Assembly: GCA_942493375.1 (NCBI GenBank)
Contig: OW818698.1
Span: forward strand, 7,378,001-7,442,000
From: G942493375 sp942493375
GTDB lineage: Bacteria; Armatimonadota; UBA5829
Length of the DNA stretch: 64,000 nt
Direction of reading: 5' to 3'
Shown in pieces: positions 27,236-34,582 of this stretch. Position 1 is the first letter of the stretch, and each line of letters starts with the position of its first letter. A model generated the notes under the pieces. That model searched no databases and was not told the DNA's origin. It saw nothing but the letters and a program-made list of their open reading frames with translations. Position numbers and translations under genes: made by a program.

Positions 27236-27622
27236 ATGAGTGATGATTATCCTATTATTGTATCAATGCCGGATTGCGAGGAAGTCGATTATTTGTATTG
27301 GACTGATAAAGGATATCTAAATGGTTGTATTGTAAAATGCAGTGACAGCAAAAGATATCAAGTATTCTTTGTCACTCCTACTAGATTAATGCAGGAACTT
27401 GCTGCTGGTATCTCATGTGGAGAACCATTTTTTGATGAACCCGGATTGATTGTAGTTTCAGAAATAACTATGGAGATAGTGGAGCTGACCGTTAAAGCCT
27501 TGTATGAAAAAGGATTCTTCAATTACTTAAAACAAATGGATGAAAATGATGATGGACTTTCCGGATATTCTTTTGGTTTTCCAAAACATAAGGTAGAGTC
27601 AACAGATAATAGTGCTGAGTAG
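27236..27622 (+). CDS. Small acidic protein, unknown function
   Basis: 128 residues; GAGG lies 9 bases before the ATG. No family recognised. Visible features: PIIVSMPDCEEVDYLYWTDK at the start, a KRYQVFFVTPTRLMQEL segment, GEPFFDEPGLIVVSEIT, then a helix VELTVKALYEKGFFNYLKQ and an acidic DENDDG tail. It is cytoplasmic and single-domain, with a size and acidity like many orphan immunity-type proteins, but no toxin partner is visible. It sits between a glycosidase and another orphan (27720-28151) on the same strand. The low similarity between the two argues against duplication. Confidence 0.65.
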   Translation: MSDDYPIIVSMPDCEEVDYLYWTDKGYLNGCIVKCSDSKRYQVFFVTPTRLMQELAAGISCGEPFFDEPGLIVVSEITMEIVELTVKALYEKGFFNYLKQMDENDDGLSGYSFGFPKHKVESTDNSAE

Positions 27623-27719
27623 TAATCATCCACTCCGGAAATATCGAAAAAGAGGCTATGTTCCCTCAACTCTTAAAGGGAACTTGAAGTGTAGTAAGAA
27701 ATAATTATGAGGTTTCTAG

Positions 27720-28151
27720 ATGAATGATGCTGATTGGGTGAGGGATGCAATAACGGAATTGAATATATCAGCACAAGAACTTGCAGTTGAAGATGCACTT
27801 CAAATTCGCAGTGCTATAAAAACTAAATATGTCAGGCCTAATAGTCATGGTCCTTTATGGGAACAACTTGGTGGCGACGCATCCAGGCGTCGGAAAGATG
27901 GAGAAGATATATCCTGCGAATATGTTAGAGATAAAAATATCATTCTCATTGTAGATGGACGTGATGATTTTGTTATGTTTTCCTTGAGTGGAAACGATCT
28001 ATGCCGCTTGTTTGACTTGGTATATCATATTGAGTTTTATCTTACCGATGCTGACACTACTTATGTGTTATGCTTTAACGATCACGACATGTTGATTGGA
28101 GTTGGTTCATGTGACACATGGCTTGAACAGCTTGATAACAACTGGCCTTGA
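27720..28151 (+). CDS. Small acidic protein, unknown function
   Basis: 143 residues; GAGG lies 9 bases before the ATG. Not recognised. The N-terminus is helical (DWVRDAITELNISAQELAVE), the middle carries PLWEQLGGDASRRRKDGEDI, and the C-terminal half is a beta-rich block (NIILIVDGRDDFVMFSL, YVLCFNDHDMLIGVGSCD, WLEQLDNNWP). The overall layout resembles small single-domain proteins of the SMI1/immunity kind, which is inference only. The next gene (HIT family) follows by 42 bases with a T-run in between. Confidence 0.65.
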   Translation: MNDADWVRDAITELNISAQELAVEDALQIRSAIKTKYVRPNSHGPLWEQLGGDASRRRKDGEDISCEYVRDKNIILIVDGRDDFVMFSLSGNDLCRLFDLVYHIEFYLTDADTTYVLCFNDHDMLIGVGSCDTWLEQLDNNWP

Positions 28152-28193
28152 TTTTTTTGTTTTGCAGGATCAAATAGTATAAAGGAGATCCCT

Positions 28194-28676
28194 ATGAGCA
28201 CATGGAAAAACCTTGCCAGGTGGAAGGAATACACCTCTGAGCAAAGTTGTCCGGTCTGTAATCAGAGACCGGATGAGCGGCCATCGAGTGAAAGGGAGAT
28301 CTCTAAGCTTCGGGTATCCAGGCTAATTGCTGACAGAAATACATGCATGAAAGGGCACTGTTGCATGGTTGCAAATCCGCACGCAGTCGAGATTCATGAT
28401 CTTACAGACGCCGACGCCACGGCTTTCATTCGCGATATCCAACAGACTTCCCGCGCATTGCAATCAGTCACAGGAGCAATAAAAATCAACTACGAGATCC
28501 ATGGCAACACCATCCCACACCTGCACATGCACTTCTGGCCGCGCCAGATCGACGACAGATTTGAGGATGCTCCAATAGACTGGCGCACCAAGAGCCAGAC
28601 GACATATAGTAATGGAGAGTTTGAAGCGTTCGTAGATGCCATGCAAAACGCTATTCAACAACTGAGTGAGATGTGA
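28194..28676 (+). CDS. HIT-family nucleotide hydrolase/transferase
   Basis: 160 residues, cytoplasmic. The histidine triad is PHLHMHFWP with His109, His111 and His113; the central His is the nucleophile acting on a nucleoside alpha-phosphate. An N-terminal CPVC pair (QSCPVCNQRP) resembles the zinc-binding motif of several HIT proteins. Upstream of the triad are LIADRNTCMKGHCCMVAN and IHDLTDADATAFIRDI, as in Hint/Fhit members. Substrate (AMP-lysine, ApnA or similar) is not decidable. AAAGGAG is 8 bases before the ATG. Confidence 0.85.
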   Translation: MSTWKNLARWKEYTSEQSCPVCNQRPDERPSSEREISKLRVSRLIADRNTCMKGHCCMVANPHAVEIHDLTDADATAFIRDIQQTSRALQSVTGAIKINYEIHGNTIPHLHMHFWPRQIDDRFEDAPIDWRTKSQTTYSNGEFEAFVDAMQNAIQQLSEM

Positions 28677-28738
28677 TTGAAATAAATAGGACGTTGTTTC
28701 TAATTTTAATGTAACAGACTGAAATCCTGCGTTTAGAT

Positions 28739-28767
28739 TGACAAGTTTACAGATTACTGAGATACTA
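28739..28767 (+). promoter_or_regulatory. Promoter for the VapBC-type operon
   Basis: -35 TTGACA (28739-28744), 17-base spacer, -10 GATACT (28762-28767). It lies 37 bases upstream of the antitoxin ATG. The bases between contain ATCGATCGCGCA, part of which may serve as the antitoxin operator. Confidence 0.6.
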
Positions 28768-28804
28768 AATCATCGATCGCGCATTCGTTGAACGGAGGGT
28801 TTAT

Positions 28805-29011
28805 ATGGCCCAAGTTAAAGTATCAAGCAAATATCAGATTGTAATACCACGTGAAGTCAGAGAAGCAATGGGGATACATAAGGGGCAAACCGTTTCAGTA
28901 ATTCCAGTGGGGAATGTAATAGAAATAGTGCCTGATTGTAATATAGCGGAAATGGAAGGTGTATTCCCTGAACTTACGCTTGATGGTATTCGCGAAGAGG
29001 TCGAAGGGTAG
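28805..29011 (+). CDS. vapB: AbrB/SpoVT-type antitoxin (VapB-like)
   Basis: 68 residues. The N-terminal swapped-hairpin domain is canonical: VKVSSKYQIVIPREVREAMGIHKGQ then VSVIPVGNVIEIVP. The C-terminal tail (EMEGVFPELTLDGIREEVEG) is the toxin-binding part. It neutralises the PIN toxin encoded nine bases downstream and, with it, probably represses the TTGACA/GATACT promoter. AACGGAGGG precedes the ATG. Confidence 0.9.
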   Translation: MAQVKVSSKYQIVIPREVREAMGIHKGQTVSVIPVGNVIEIVPDCNIAEMEGVFPELTLDGIREEVEG

Positions 29012-29019
29012 GCATTTAG

Positions 29020-29394
29020 ATGTCATTGAAGATAATCGATTCTGTGGGATGGATCGCCTATTTCAAGGGCGACCCATTAGCCAACGGGTACAGAAGCCAC
29101 ATATTACAACAGTCAGATATTCTTTGCCCTACGATCATTATTTACGAAGTCAGCAAGAAAATCGAGCAGCAGATAAGCCGCCAGGCAGCTGCAATGGCTG
29201 TAGCTCAGATGATTAAATGCCAGGTTGTACCGCTTGATCAATCGGCTGCAATGTATGCGGCACGAGTAAGTATAGAACAGAAACTGGCAATGGCTGATGC
29301 AATTATATACTCTGCGGCATTGATTTCAGGTGCAACTTTGCTGACTAGTGATGCCCATTTCAACGGCTTACCGCAGGTTGTAATTGTGTCGTAG
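29020..29394 (+). CDS. vapC: PIN-domain ribonuclease toxin (VapC-like)
   Basis: 124 residues, one PIN domain with the four acidic metal ligands in place: Asp7 (IIDSVGW), Glu43 (IIYEVSK), Asp93 (MADAIIY) and Asp111 (LTSDAHF). It is a Mg-dependent endoribonuclease, typically cutting tRNA or rRNA. It is paired with the AbrB-type antitoxin eight bases upstream. Intact length and motifs suggest an active module. Confidence 0.9.
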   Translation: MSLKIIDSVGWIAYFKGDPLANGYRSHILQQSDILCPTIIIYEVSKKIEQQISRQAAAMAVAQMIKCQVVPLDQSAAMYAARVSIEQKLAMADAIIYSAALISGATLLTSDAHFNGLPQVVIVS

Positions 29395-29412
29395 TTTGTA
29401 TAAGGAATAATA

Positions 29413-30492
29413 ATGCGCCATAGTCTTTACCTAATAATCCTCCTTGCCCTTACCCAATACGCACAAGCCGACTCCAAAAATATCTTCCCGCGCGGATATG
29501 TCTGTTATAAGACATCTGAACATATCAAGGTAGATGGCAAACTGGATGATGCAGCCTGGCAAAAAGCTCCCTGGACTGATGACTACATTGATATAAGGGG
29601 GACAAGCAAACCCAAACCGTTATACCGCACTAGATCGAAAATGCTGTGGGATAATAAATATCTATATATTGGGGCATATCTGGAGGAGCCATATGTCTGG
29701 GCTACGCTGACTAAGCATGATTCCGTTCTGTATATGGAAAACTGTTTTGAAGTCTTTATCGATCCTGATGGCGACAACCAAAAATACTACGAAATAGAAA
29801 TAAATGCACTCAATGCTATCTGGGACCTGTATATGAGTAAACCGTACAGGGATGACGGTTGGAATGACGGGAAGTTTGAGCTGCCAGGAATAAAGCATGC
29901 GGTCTATGTTGATGGCAAGTTGAATAGTTTCCATCAAAAGGACAAGGGCTGGTCTTTGGAGTATGCAATTCCCTGGAAAGCCTTGAAAGTATTCGCATAC
30001 CGCCTAACTCCTCCGAGTGAAGGTGACCAGTGGCGGGTCAATTTTCTGAGAATACAATACCCCATTATCCTGAATCCAAATAAGTCACAAAAACTCCCGA
30101 GCTTGCCAATCGGCAGGCAAAAAAACGCCCCTGCGACCTTTGGGTCATGGTGTCCGTTAGGTGCTATTGATGCTCACAGACCTGAGTCATTCGGATTTGT
30201 GCAGTTTACAAGTGGTAAACCAGGCACTATAAGGTTTAAGAGAAATCCGGACCAGGACATTCGAAGCTATTTGATGCGAATCTATTTTGCAGAGAAAAGG
30301 TTCTTCAGACGCAATCAAAACTGGACAACATCCTTTACTGAGTTAGGTTTTAAGCCGGACAGTCGCTTCGCAGGCTCTCTGAAGTTAGAGCTTACAGATA
30401 ACGGATTTATGGCATCGATAGAATCTATTGCTCACCCTGGCACAAGGATAAATGTTCGGGAAGATTCAAGGTTATGGATAGAGACTAAATAG
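29413..30492 (+). CDS. Secreted CBM9-like carbohydrate-binding protein
   Basis: 359 residues. A Sec signal (SLYLIILLALTQYAQA) leads to a family-9-like carbohydrate-binding/DOMON domain, about 25-270: the opening HIKVDGKLDDAAWQKAPWTD, a strand KMLWDNKYLYIGAYLEEP, MENCFEVFIDPDGDNQKYYE, WSLEYAIPWKALK, and GSWCPLGAIDAHRPESFGFV. A C-terminal 80-residue part (YLMRIYFAEKRFFRRNQNW) is not recognised. Same domain type as in the giant protein at 6210 and in the DUF4091 protein at 38664. AAGGA is 9 bases upstream of the start. It is probably periplasmic or exported and binds plant-type polysaccharides. Confidence 0.8.
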   Translation: MRHSLYLIILLALTQYAQADSKNIFPRGYVCYKTSEHIKVDGKLDDAAWQKAPWTDDYIDIRGTSKPKPLYRTRSKMLWDNKYLYIGAYLEEPYVWATLTKHDSVLYMENCFEVFIDPDGDNQKYYEIEINALNAIWDLYMSKPYRDDGWNDGKFELPGIKHAVYVDGKLNSFHQKDKGWSLEYAIPWKALKVFAYRLTPPSEGDQWRVNFLRIQYPIILNPNKSQKLPSLPIGRQKNAPATFGSWCPLGAIDAHRPESFGFVQFTSGKPGTIRFKRNPDQDIRSYLMRIYFAEKRFFRRNQNWTTSFTELGFKPDSRFAGSLKLELTDNGFMASIESIAHPGTRINVREDSRLWIETK

Positions 30493-30955
30493 AGTTGCTT
30501 CGGCAGTAATGTTCACTCGACAACCGGATGGAAGTAAAAAGTATATAATTACTTTTTCTTTGCTATGCGTTAGTAAGTGAGATATGAATATACCGGATTA
30601 TTATGACAATATGGATGCACACCATATTATTGCCTCTTATATTATGATTGTTAATAGCGCACTCGCATGATATATGCCGACATTGTGCATCAATACCCTC
30701 ATTCATGTGATACAAGCTCTACTCTCTACACATAGCTGACCCTACCCCAAATACTTGTCAGTGAAACATATTAATGAAAAATACTGTCCTATATAAGGAA
30801 TACGTACATATGTGTACGGTTGTAAGTGCCTCCCCAGAAAATCACAGACTCATTTAGCGTGAACAATCTTATGCACGTTGTATTGTTTTGTCTCCCAACT
30901 CGACAACTGTGATCACTAAATTCCCGTGTTTACGACTAACAGGAGTAAGAAATCA
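30493..30955. other. Non-coding interval with palindrome, upstream of secreted hydrolase-like gene
   Basis: 463 bases with no gene. It contains AAAAATACTGT (about 30780) and then a 16-bp palindrome CGTACATATGTGTACG (about 30804-30819, arms CGTACA/TGTACG). CATTTAGCG follows near 30852. The same elements, less symmetric, occur in the gap before the IPT/TIG gene. A regulator site or structured leader is possible; I cannot name one. Confidence 0.4.
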
Positions 30956-32950
30956 ATGATGTATGCAAATTATAAACGTATAAATATCAGCATAATATGC
31001 TTGATGTTTTGCGCTGCACTGGTATTGTTGACTGCGCATTCACTTTCCGCCTTGGAACTAAATTACAATATTACCACAAATCCCGCTTTTACTACTTCGA
31101 TCAGTGGTTGGGGAGTGGCAAGCAATGTGGTTTGGAAATCCAATATTGGACACAACAATCTCGGGAGTTTACAGCTTCCAGCTACGACTTCTGCGACGTG
31201 GGCATCACAAAAAGTATCCTGTTACCCTGGAAGAATGATGAGAGTTGGTCTATGGGTAAAGAATCAGCTTACAGGAAATACTGGGAACGGTGCATATTTT
31301 AAGATTGTCTGTTATATGGTTGGAAATAAAGACTTGGGATATCGTGCAAGTACAGTTGTAAATACTGCCGGTGGTTGGAGTAGGCTTCAACTCAGTATTC
31401 GAATACCTTACAACGCTACAGCTGTGAAAGTCGTATTGATTAATAATGCCAGCAATGCTCCCGCATGGTTTGACGATGTTGATTGCAGGTACCTCAACGA
31501 TCTAGATATGAGATCCCTTATCAAATATCCTTCATACCGAAACACTCTGTATTCGGGTGACGAACGCAAGATAGTGGCAGGAGTCGAGGCATATAGCACC
31601 TACTTAGCAAGAATGGAAACTCAAAAGTTGTGTATGGATATCATTGATTCCAATATGAATGTAATATCCAGTTCAATAAACACAACACTCACGGATGGTG
31701 GATGGGCTAGTGCGGAGTGCGCGATACCTTCGGGACTTACAAGTAGTGTAACTGTCCGATTACGACTTCAGAACAAGACAACAGGCGCTATTAGTGCTGA
31801 GCAATCGCACCAGGTTATTATATCTTCCAATGATCATCCAAAAGTCTATTTTGATAAATATAATCGATGGGTTGTTGATGGCCAACCGTTCTTTCCCATT
31901 GGAATCTACACAAGCAAAACTACGGTTGATGATTTGGACAAGCTGCAGGCAGCAGGATTCAATACTGTAATGGATTATTCCATACTATCATTCGGCAGTC
32001 TTGATCTGCAGAAAAAGCTTTTCGAAGCTCTCCGTGTACGTGGTATGAAGATCCTCTACTCATTAAAAGACATTTACATACCGGTCAACGGCGAATGGTC
32101 TGTTAAATCCTGGGGTGGATGGACCGGTGTCAATAATGTTATTACGGGACTGGTGAATGCTAACAAGACAGACGGGGCTATCCTGGGTTGGTATACAAAT
32201 GATGAGAGAACTACCAGTTATTATGATCAGATTGGTGCATCGTATTCGCTGATTAAACAATTAGATCCGAATCACCCGTGTATCCAGGTCCTATGGGGAA
32301 TACAGGACTGCCCGACTCAAATGGCGCTCTCAGATGTCACCGCTTTGGATCAGTATATAATCTGGGAGAAATACAAATCCGGCCTGCCTTTTCCAGATTT
32401 TGACGTATTCGGCAGTCAAACAAGCGCCATAGCCCGTGCAGGGATGGGGAGCCGTCCCGTAATGATGGTTGGTGAATGCAGCAGATTCCCGCAATCGTCG
32501 TGCAGTCTCCCACCCACAGATCAGGAAATGCTTTGCCTTTCATATGAAGCGATAATCAATGGAGCGCGTGGTATTATGTTCTACTCACTGCATAATATGA
32601 AACTGGATGGAAGTACGCAGTGGGAGGCTCTGGGAATTGTGGGAGAAAATCTTAGCGCCATAAAGGATATTGTCCTGGGAATTGATGTTTCAACTTCGAA
32701 TATCGTGACCTCATCAAATGCCAGTGTGCAGTGCTTGACACGGGATGTCAACGGTACTACGTATGTTTTGGCAGTCAATCCCATATCAATTGCTGTTACA
32801 ACGACATTCACACTACCAAGCGGACTGGCAGCAACAGCTGTTGATGTGGGTCTCCCTGGCGCAACGCTTCAGAGGCAGTCACTGTTTTCCGGACAATTTA
32901 GTGATACAATCGAACCTGCGGGAACTCGTGTTTACTGTGTAGTTAAATAG
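30956..32950 (+). CDS. Secreted protein with CBM-like and glycosidase-like TIM-barrel domains
   Basis: 664 residues from ATG at 30956, where AGGAG stands 10 bases upstream; the frame is open to 30926 but without signals. The Sec signal is IICLMFCAALVLLTAHSLSA. Residues about 30-175 form a CBM4/CBM-like jelly roll (NPAFTTSISGWGVASNV, GRMMRVGLWVKNQ, APAWFDDVDCRYL). After a beta linker, a barrel begins at KVYFDKYNRWVVDGQPFFPIGIY, with LQAAGFNTVMDYSI, GWYTNDERTTSYYDQI, DVTALDQYIIWEKY and EAIINGARGIMFYSL. The layout matches glycosidase-like proteins (GH42/GH5 clan appearance), and NDER/GE sites could hold catalytic acids. The exact family is not assigned. It ends at a bidirectional terminator. Confidence 0.65.
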   Translation: MMYANYKRINISIICLMFCAALVLLTAHSLSALELNYNITTNPAFTTSISGWGVASNVVWKSNIGHNNLGSLQLPATTSATWASQKVSCYPGRMMRVGLWVKNQLTGNTGNGAYFKIVCYMVGNKDLGYRASTVVNTAGGWSRLQLSIRIPYNATAVKVVLINNASNAPAWFDDVDCRYLNDLDMRSLIKYPSYRNTLYSGDERKIVAGVEAYSTYLARMETQKLCMDIIDSNMNVISSSINTTLTDGGWASAECAIPSGLTSSVTVRLRLQNKTTGAISAEQSHQVIISSNDHPKVYFDKYNRWVVDGQPFFPIGIYTSKTTVDDLDKLQAAGFNTVMDYSILSFGSLDLQKKLFEALRVRGMKILYSLKDIYIPVNGEWSVKSWGGWTGVNNVITGLVNANKTDGAILGWYTNDERTTSYYDQIGASYSLIKQLDPNHPCIQVLWGIQDCPTQMALSDVTALDQYIIWEKYKSGLPFPDFDVFGSQTSAIARAGMGSRPVMMVGECSRFPQSSCSLPPTDQEMLCLSYEAIINGARGIMFYSLHNMKLDGSTQWEALGIVGENLSAIKDIVLGIDVSTSNIVTSSNASVQCLTRDVNGTTYVLAVNPISIAVTTTFTLPSGLAATAVDVGLPGATLQRQSLFSGQFSDTIEPAGTRVYCVVK

Positions 32951-32982
32951 GCCTGTTCGATTGAATGGTCATTATCTACCAA

Positions 32983-33018
32983 CTCAGCTCTTGCCATTTC
33001 TTATGTGCAAGAGCTGAG
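32983..33018. terminator. Bidirectional terminator between secreted hydrolase-like gene and pseudogene
   Basis: CTCAGCTCTTGC (32983-32994) and GCAAGAGCTGAG (33007-33018) form a perfect 12-bp stem with a 12-base loop. It lies midway between the convergent stops. Confidence 0.65.
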
Positions 33019-33049
33019 ATTGCTGAATAATGCAACATATACTGTGATT

Positions 33050-34454
33050 CTATTTCCTGGCTGTTGTTCCGAGTATTTTAATGGCTTCATCGATGACCGC
33101 TTCGTCTTCGCTAATTTTGCCAGCTTGCAGCAGTGGTTGAAGTCGCTGTGTAACCATTTGTGCAATCTCTGATGGATCTCTCCCGTTGGACTGCCATACT
33201 TTGAAACCTGCCTGCAGTTTCTGCATTTTACGTCGGAGTCTGGCTTCAGATCGATCATCTGCGGGAGTTTCCCTGAGCTTCTCTCCATGCAGGAACTTTC
33301 GGTAGCAAGTGATAGCTTCGGGGCTAAATGCACTCTTTATCAGACGGTCCGGCAACTCTGTACCGGTAGCTCCTGTATTGATCCCTACCAAGACGGCACC
33401 GTGGTTATAGTGCCAAGCCAGATACGTCTCCCAATCCACCAACCCGCCGGGCATTCCGGTATTAGCTTCGACACCTGCCCAGCTCGGATTTCCGTGCTTC
33501 TTCAGTTCGCGATACAGCGGTTCGAATCCATTTCTAAGCGCTCCAACCGGGTAGGTTGTCCAGCCGGGACGCGACCATCGGTTGAATGGCGCAGAGATAG
33601 AAGTGGCTGTCACATCCGCTGGGAGTTGAGGCACCACATGTGGATAGAGTTTCGAGGCAGGGATACCCGCATCTACGAACAGTTGGCACCAGAATGCAAC
33701 GCTCTCTTGAATGATAGTTTCGAGCGATGCCGACTTTCGCTTCGGAGGATGGGTTTTGCTGAAGCCGCGGTCAACCAGAGAGCGATATCCAAGCTTACCT
33801 TTCGGTGTGCCGTCCAATCGCATCATCCGTTCTGTCTCCGGGTCAGGATTCGAGTAGTTGTTGAATGTTGGCTCTGAACCTACCAATACGCCAGCAAACA
33901 GGCGCTCTTTGCCTTGCATTCTCAAGGATGCAGTCTCTGCGCTATCACGTCACGCACGATGCGTGTCCATTCCTCACGGATTCGCTTGCTTGTGTAGCAC
34001 ATCGGTGGGGCAATGCGCTGTGGAATACCCGAATTCAGATAACGAACTTTCGCTGGCGGACCATCCCAGCCAAACCACTCCACATTGTCTCTGTTAGCGG
34101 GATTATATCAAGGCATTTTTGGATCAAACCAGTTCCAAAGATCAGGTCGGTTCTGCCAGGCTACATGGAAGTCAAAGTGCAGCATCACAGCCACATTATG
34201 CTTTCGAGCGGTTGAGAATGCGAAGCGGATAAAAGCCGGTACCTGTTTCTCCTGCTCAAAAGTAGAACAGGGCAGACCGAAACCGAGTATGTGATGCCCA
34301 TCACCCCGAGTCCCGATAGACTTCAGTAGAGTAGGCACCTCTCTGGCGAGTGCCAGAAGAGAATGTAGCGTGGCTCAGGTTGAGTTCCAATCACAGGACC
34401 TGTTATGACAGCAATCAGCGTTACTACCCATAAGCCAAGCACAGCCCTACACAT
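33050..34454 (-). pseudogene. Decayed secreted protein (two frameshifts and one stop)
   Basis: Joined by eye from three frames of the minus strand. Start ATG at 34454 with AGGAG 9 bases upstream; signal peptide MCRAVLGLWVVTLIAVITG, then PEPRYILFWHSPER. At about 34338-34345 the protein continues in a second frame (EVPTLLKSIGTRGDGHHILG, HNVAVMLHFDFHVAWQNRPD) until a TGA at 34108-34110. The same frame resumes (YNPANRDNVEWFGWDG, CYTSKRIREEWTRIVRDVIA). At about 33925-33945 it shifts again into the third frame, ending with 291 codons (LRMQGKERLFAGVLVGSEPT, NWETYLAW-type barrel residues). The full product would be about 465 residues, a secreted barrel-like protein, perhaps a glycosidase. The family is unknown to me. 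Sequencing error in all three places is unlikely but possible. Confidence 0.75.
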
Positions 34455-34582
34455 TGATGATATCTCCTGTTTCTACTATCGTATCAGACAAAGTTTTTAC
34501 TGTTGATGCACGGGTACGGACATTATCTTCCCTGTTCCGTTTTACTGGACAACTGAAGTATCTACAGCACTAAAATAATGCT

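Noticed and set aside
33287..33877. 196-codon plus-strand frame over the pseudogene
   Set aside because: The minus strand carries the protein-like sequence and signals. The plus-strand frame has cysteine/arginine-rich, unnatural composition.
34108..34110. In-frame TGA as a recoded (Sec/Trp) codon
   Set aside because: Other genes use TGA as a normal stop, and the same locus also has two frameshifts, so decay is the simpler explanation.
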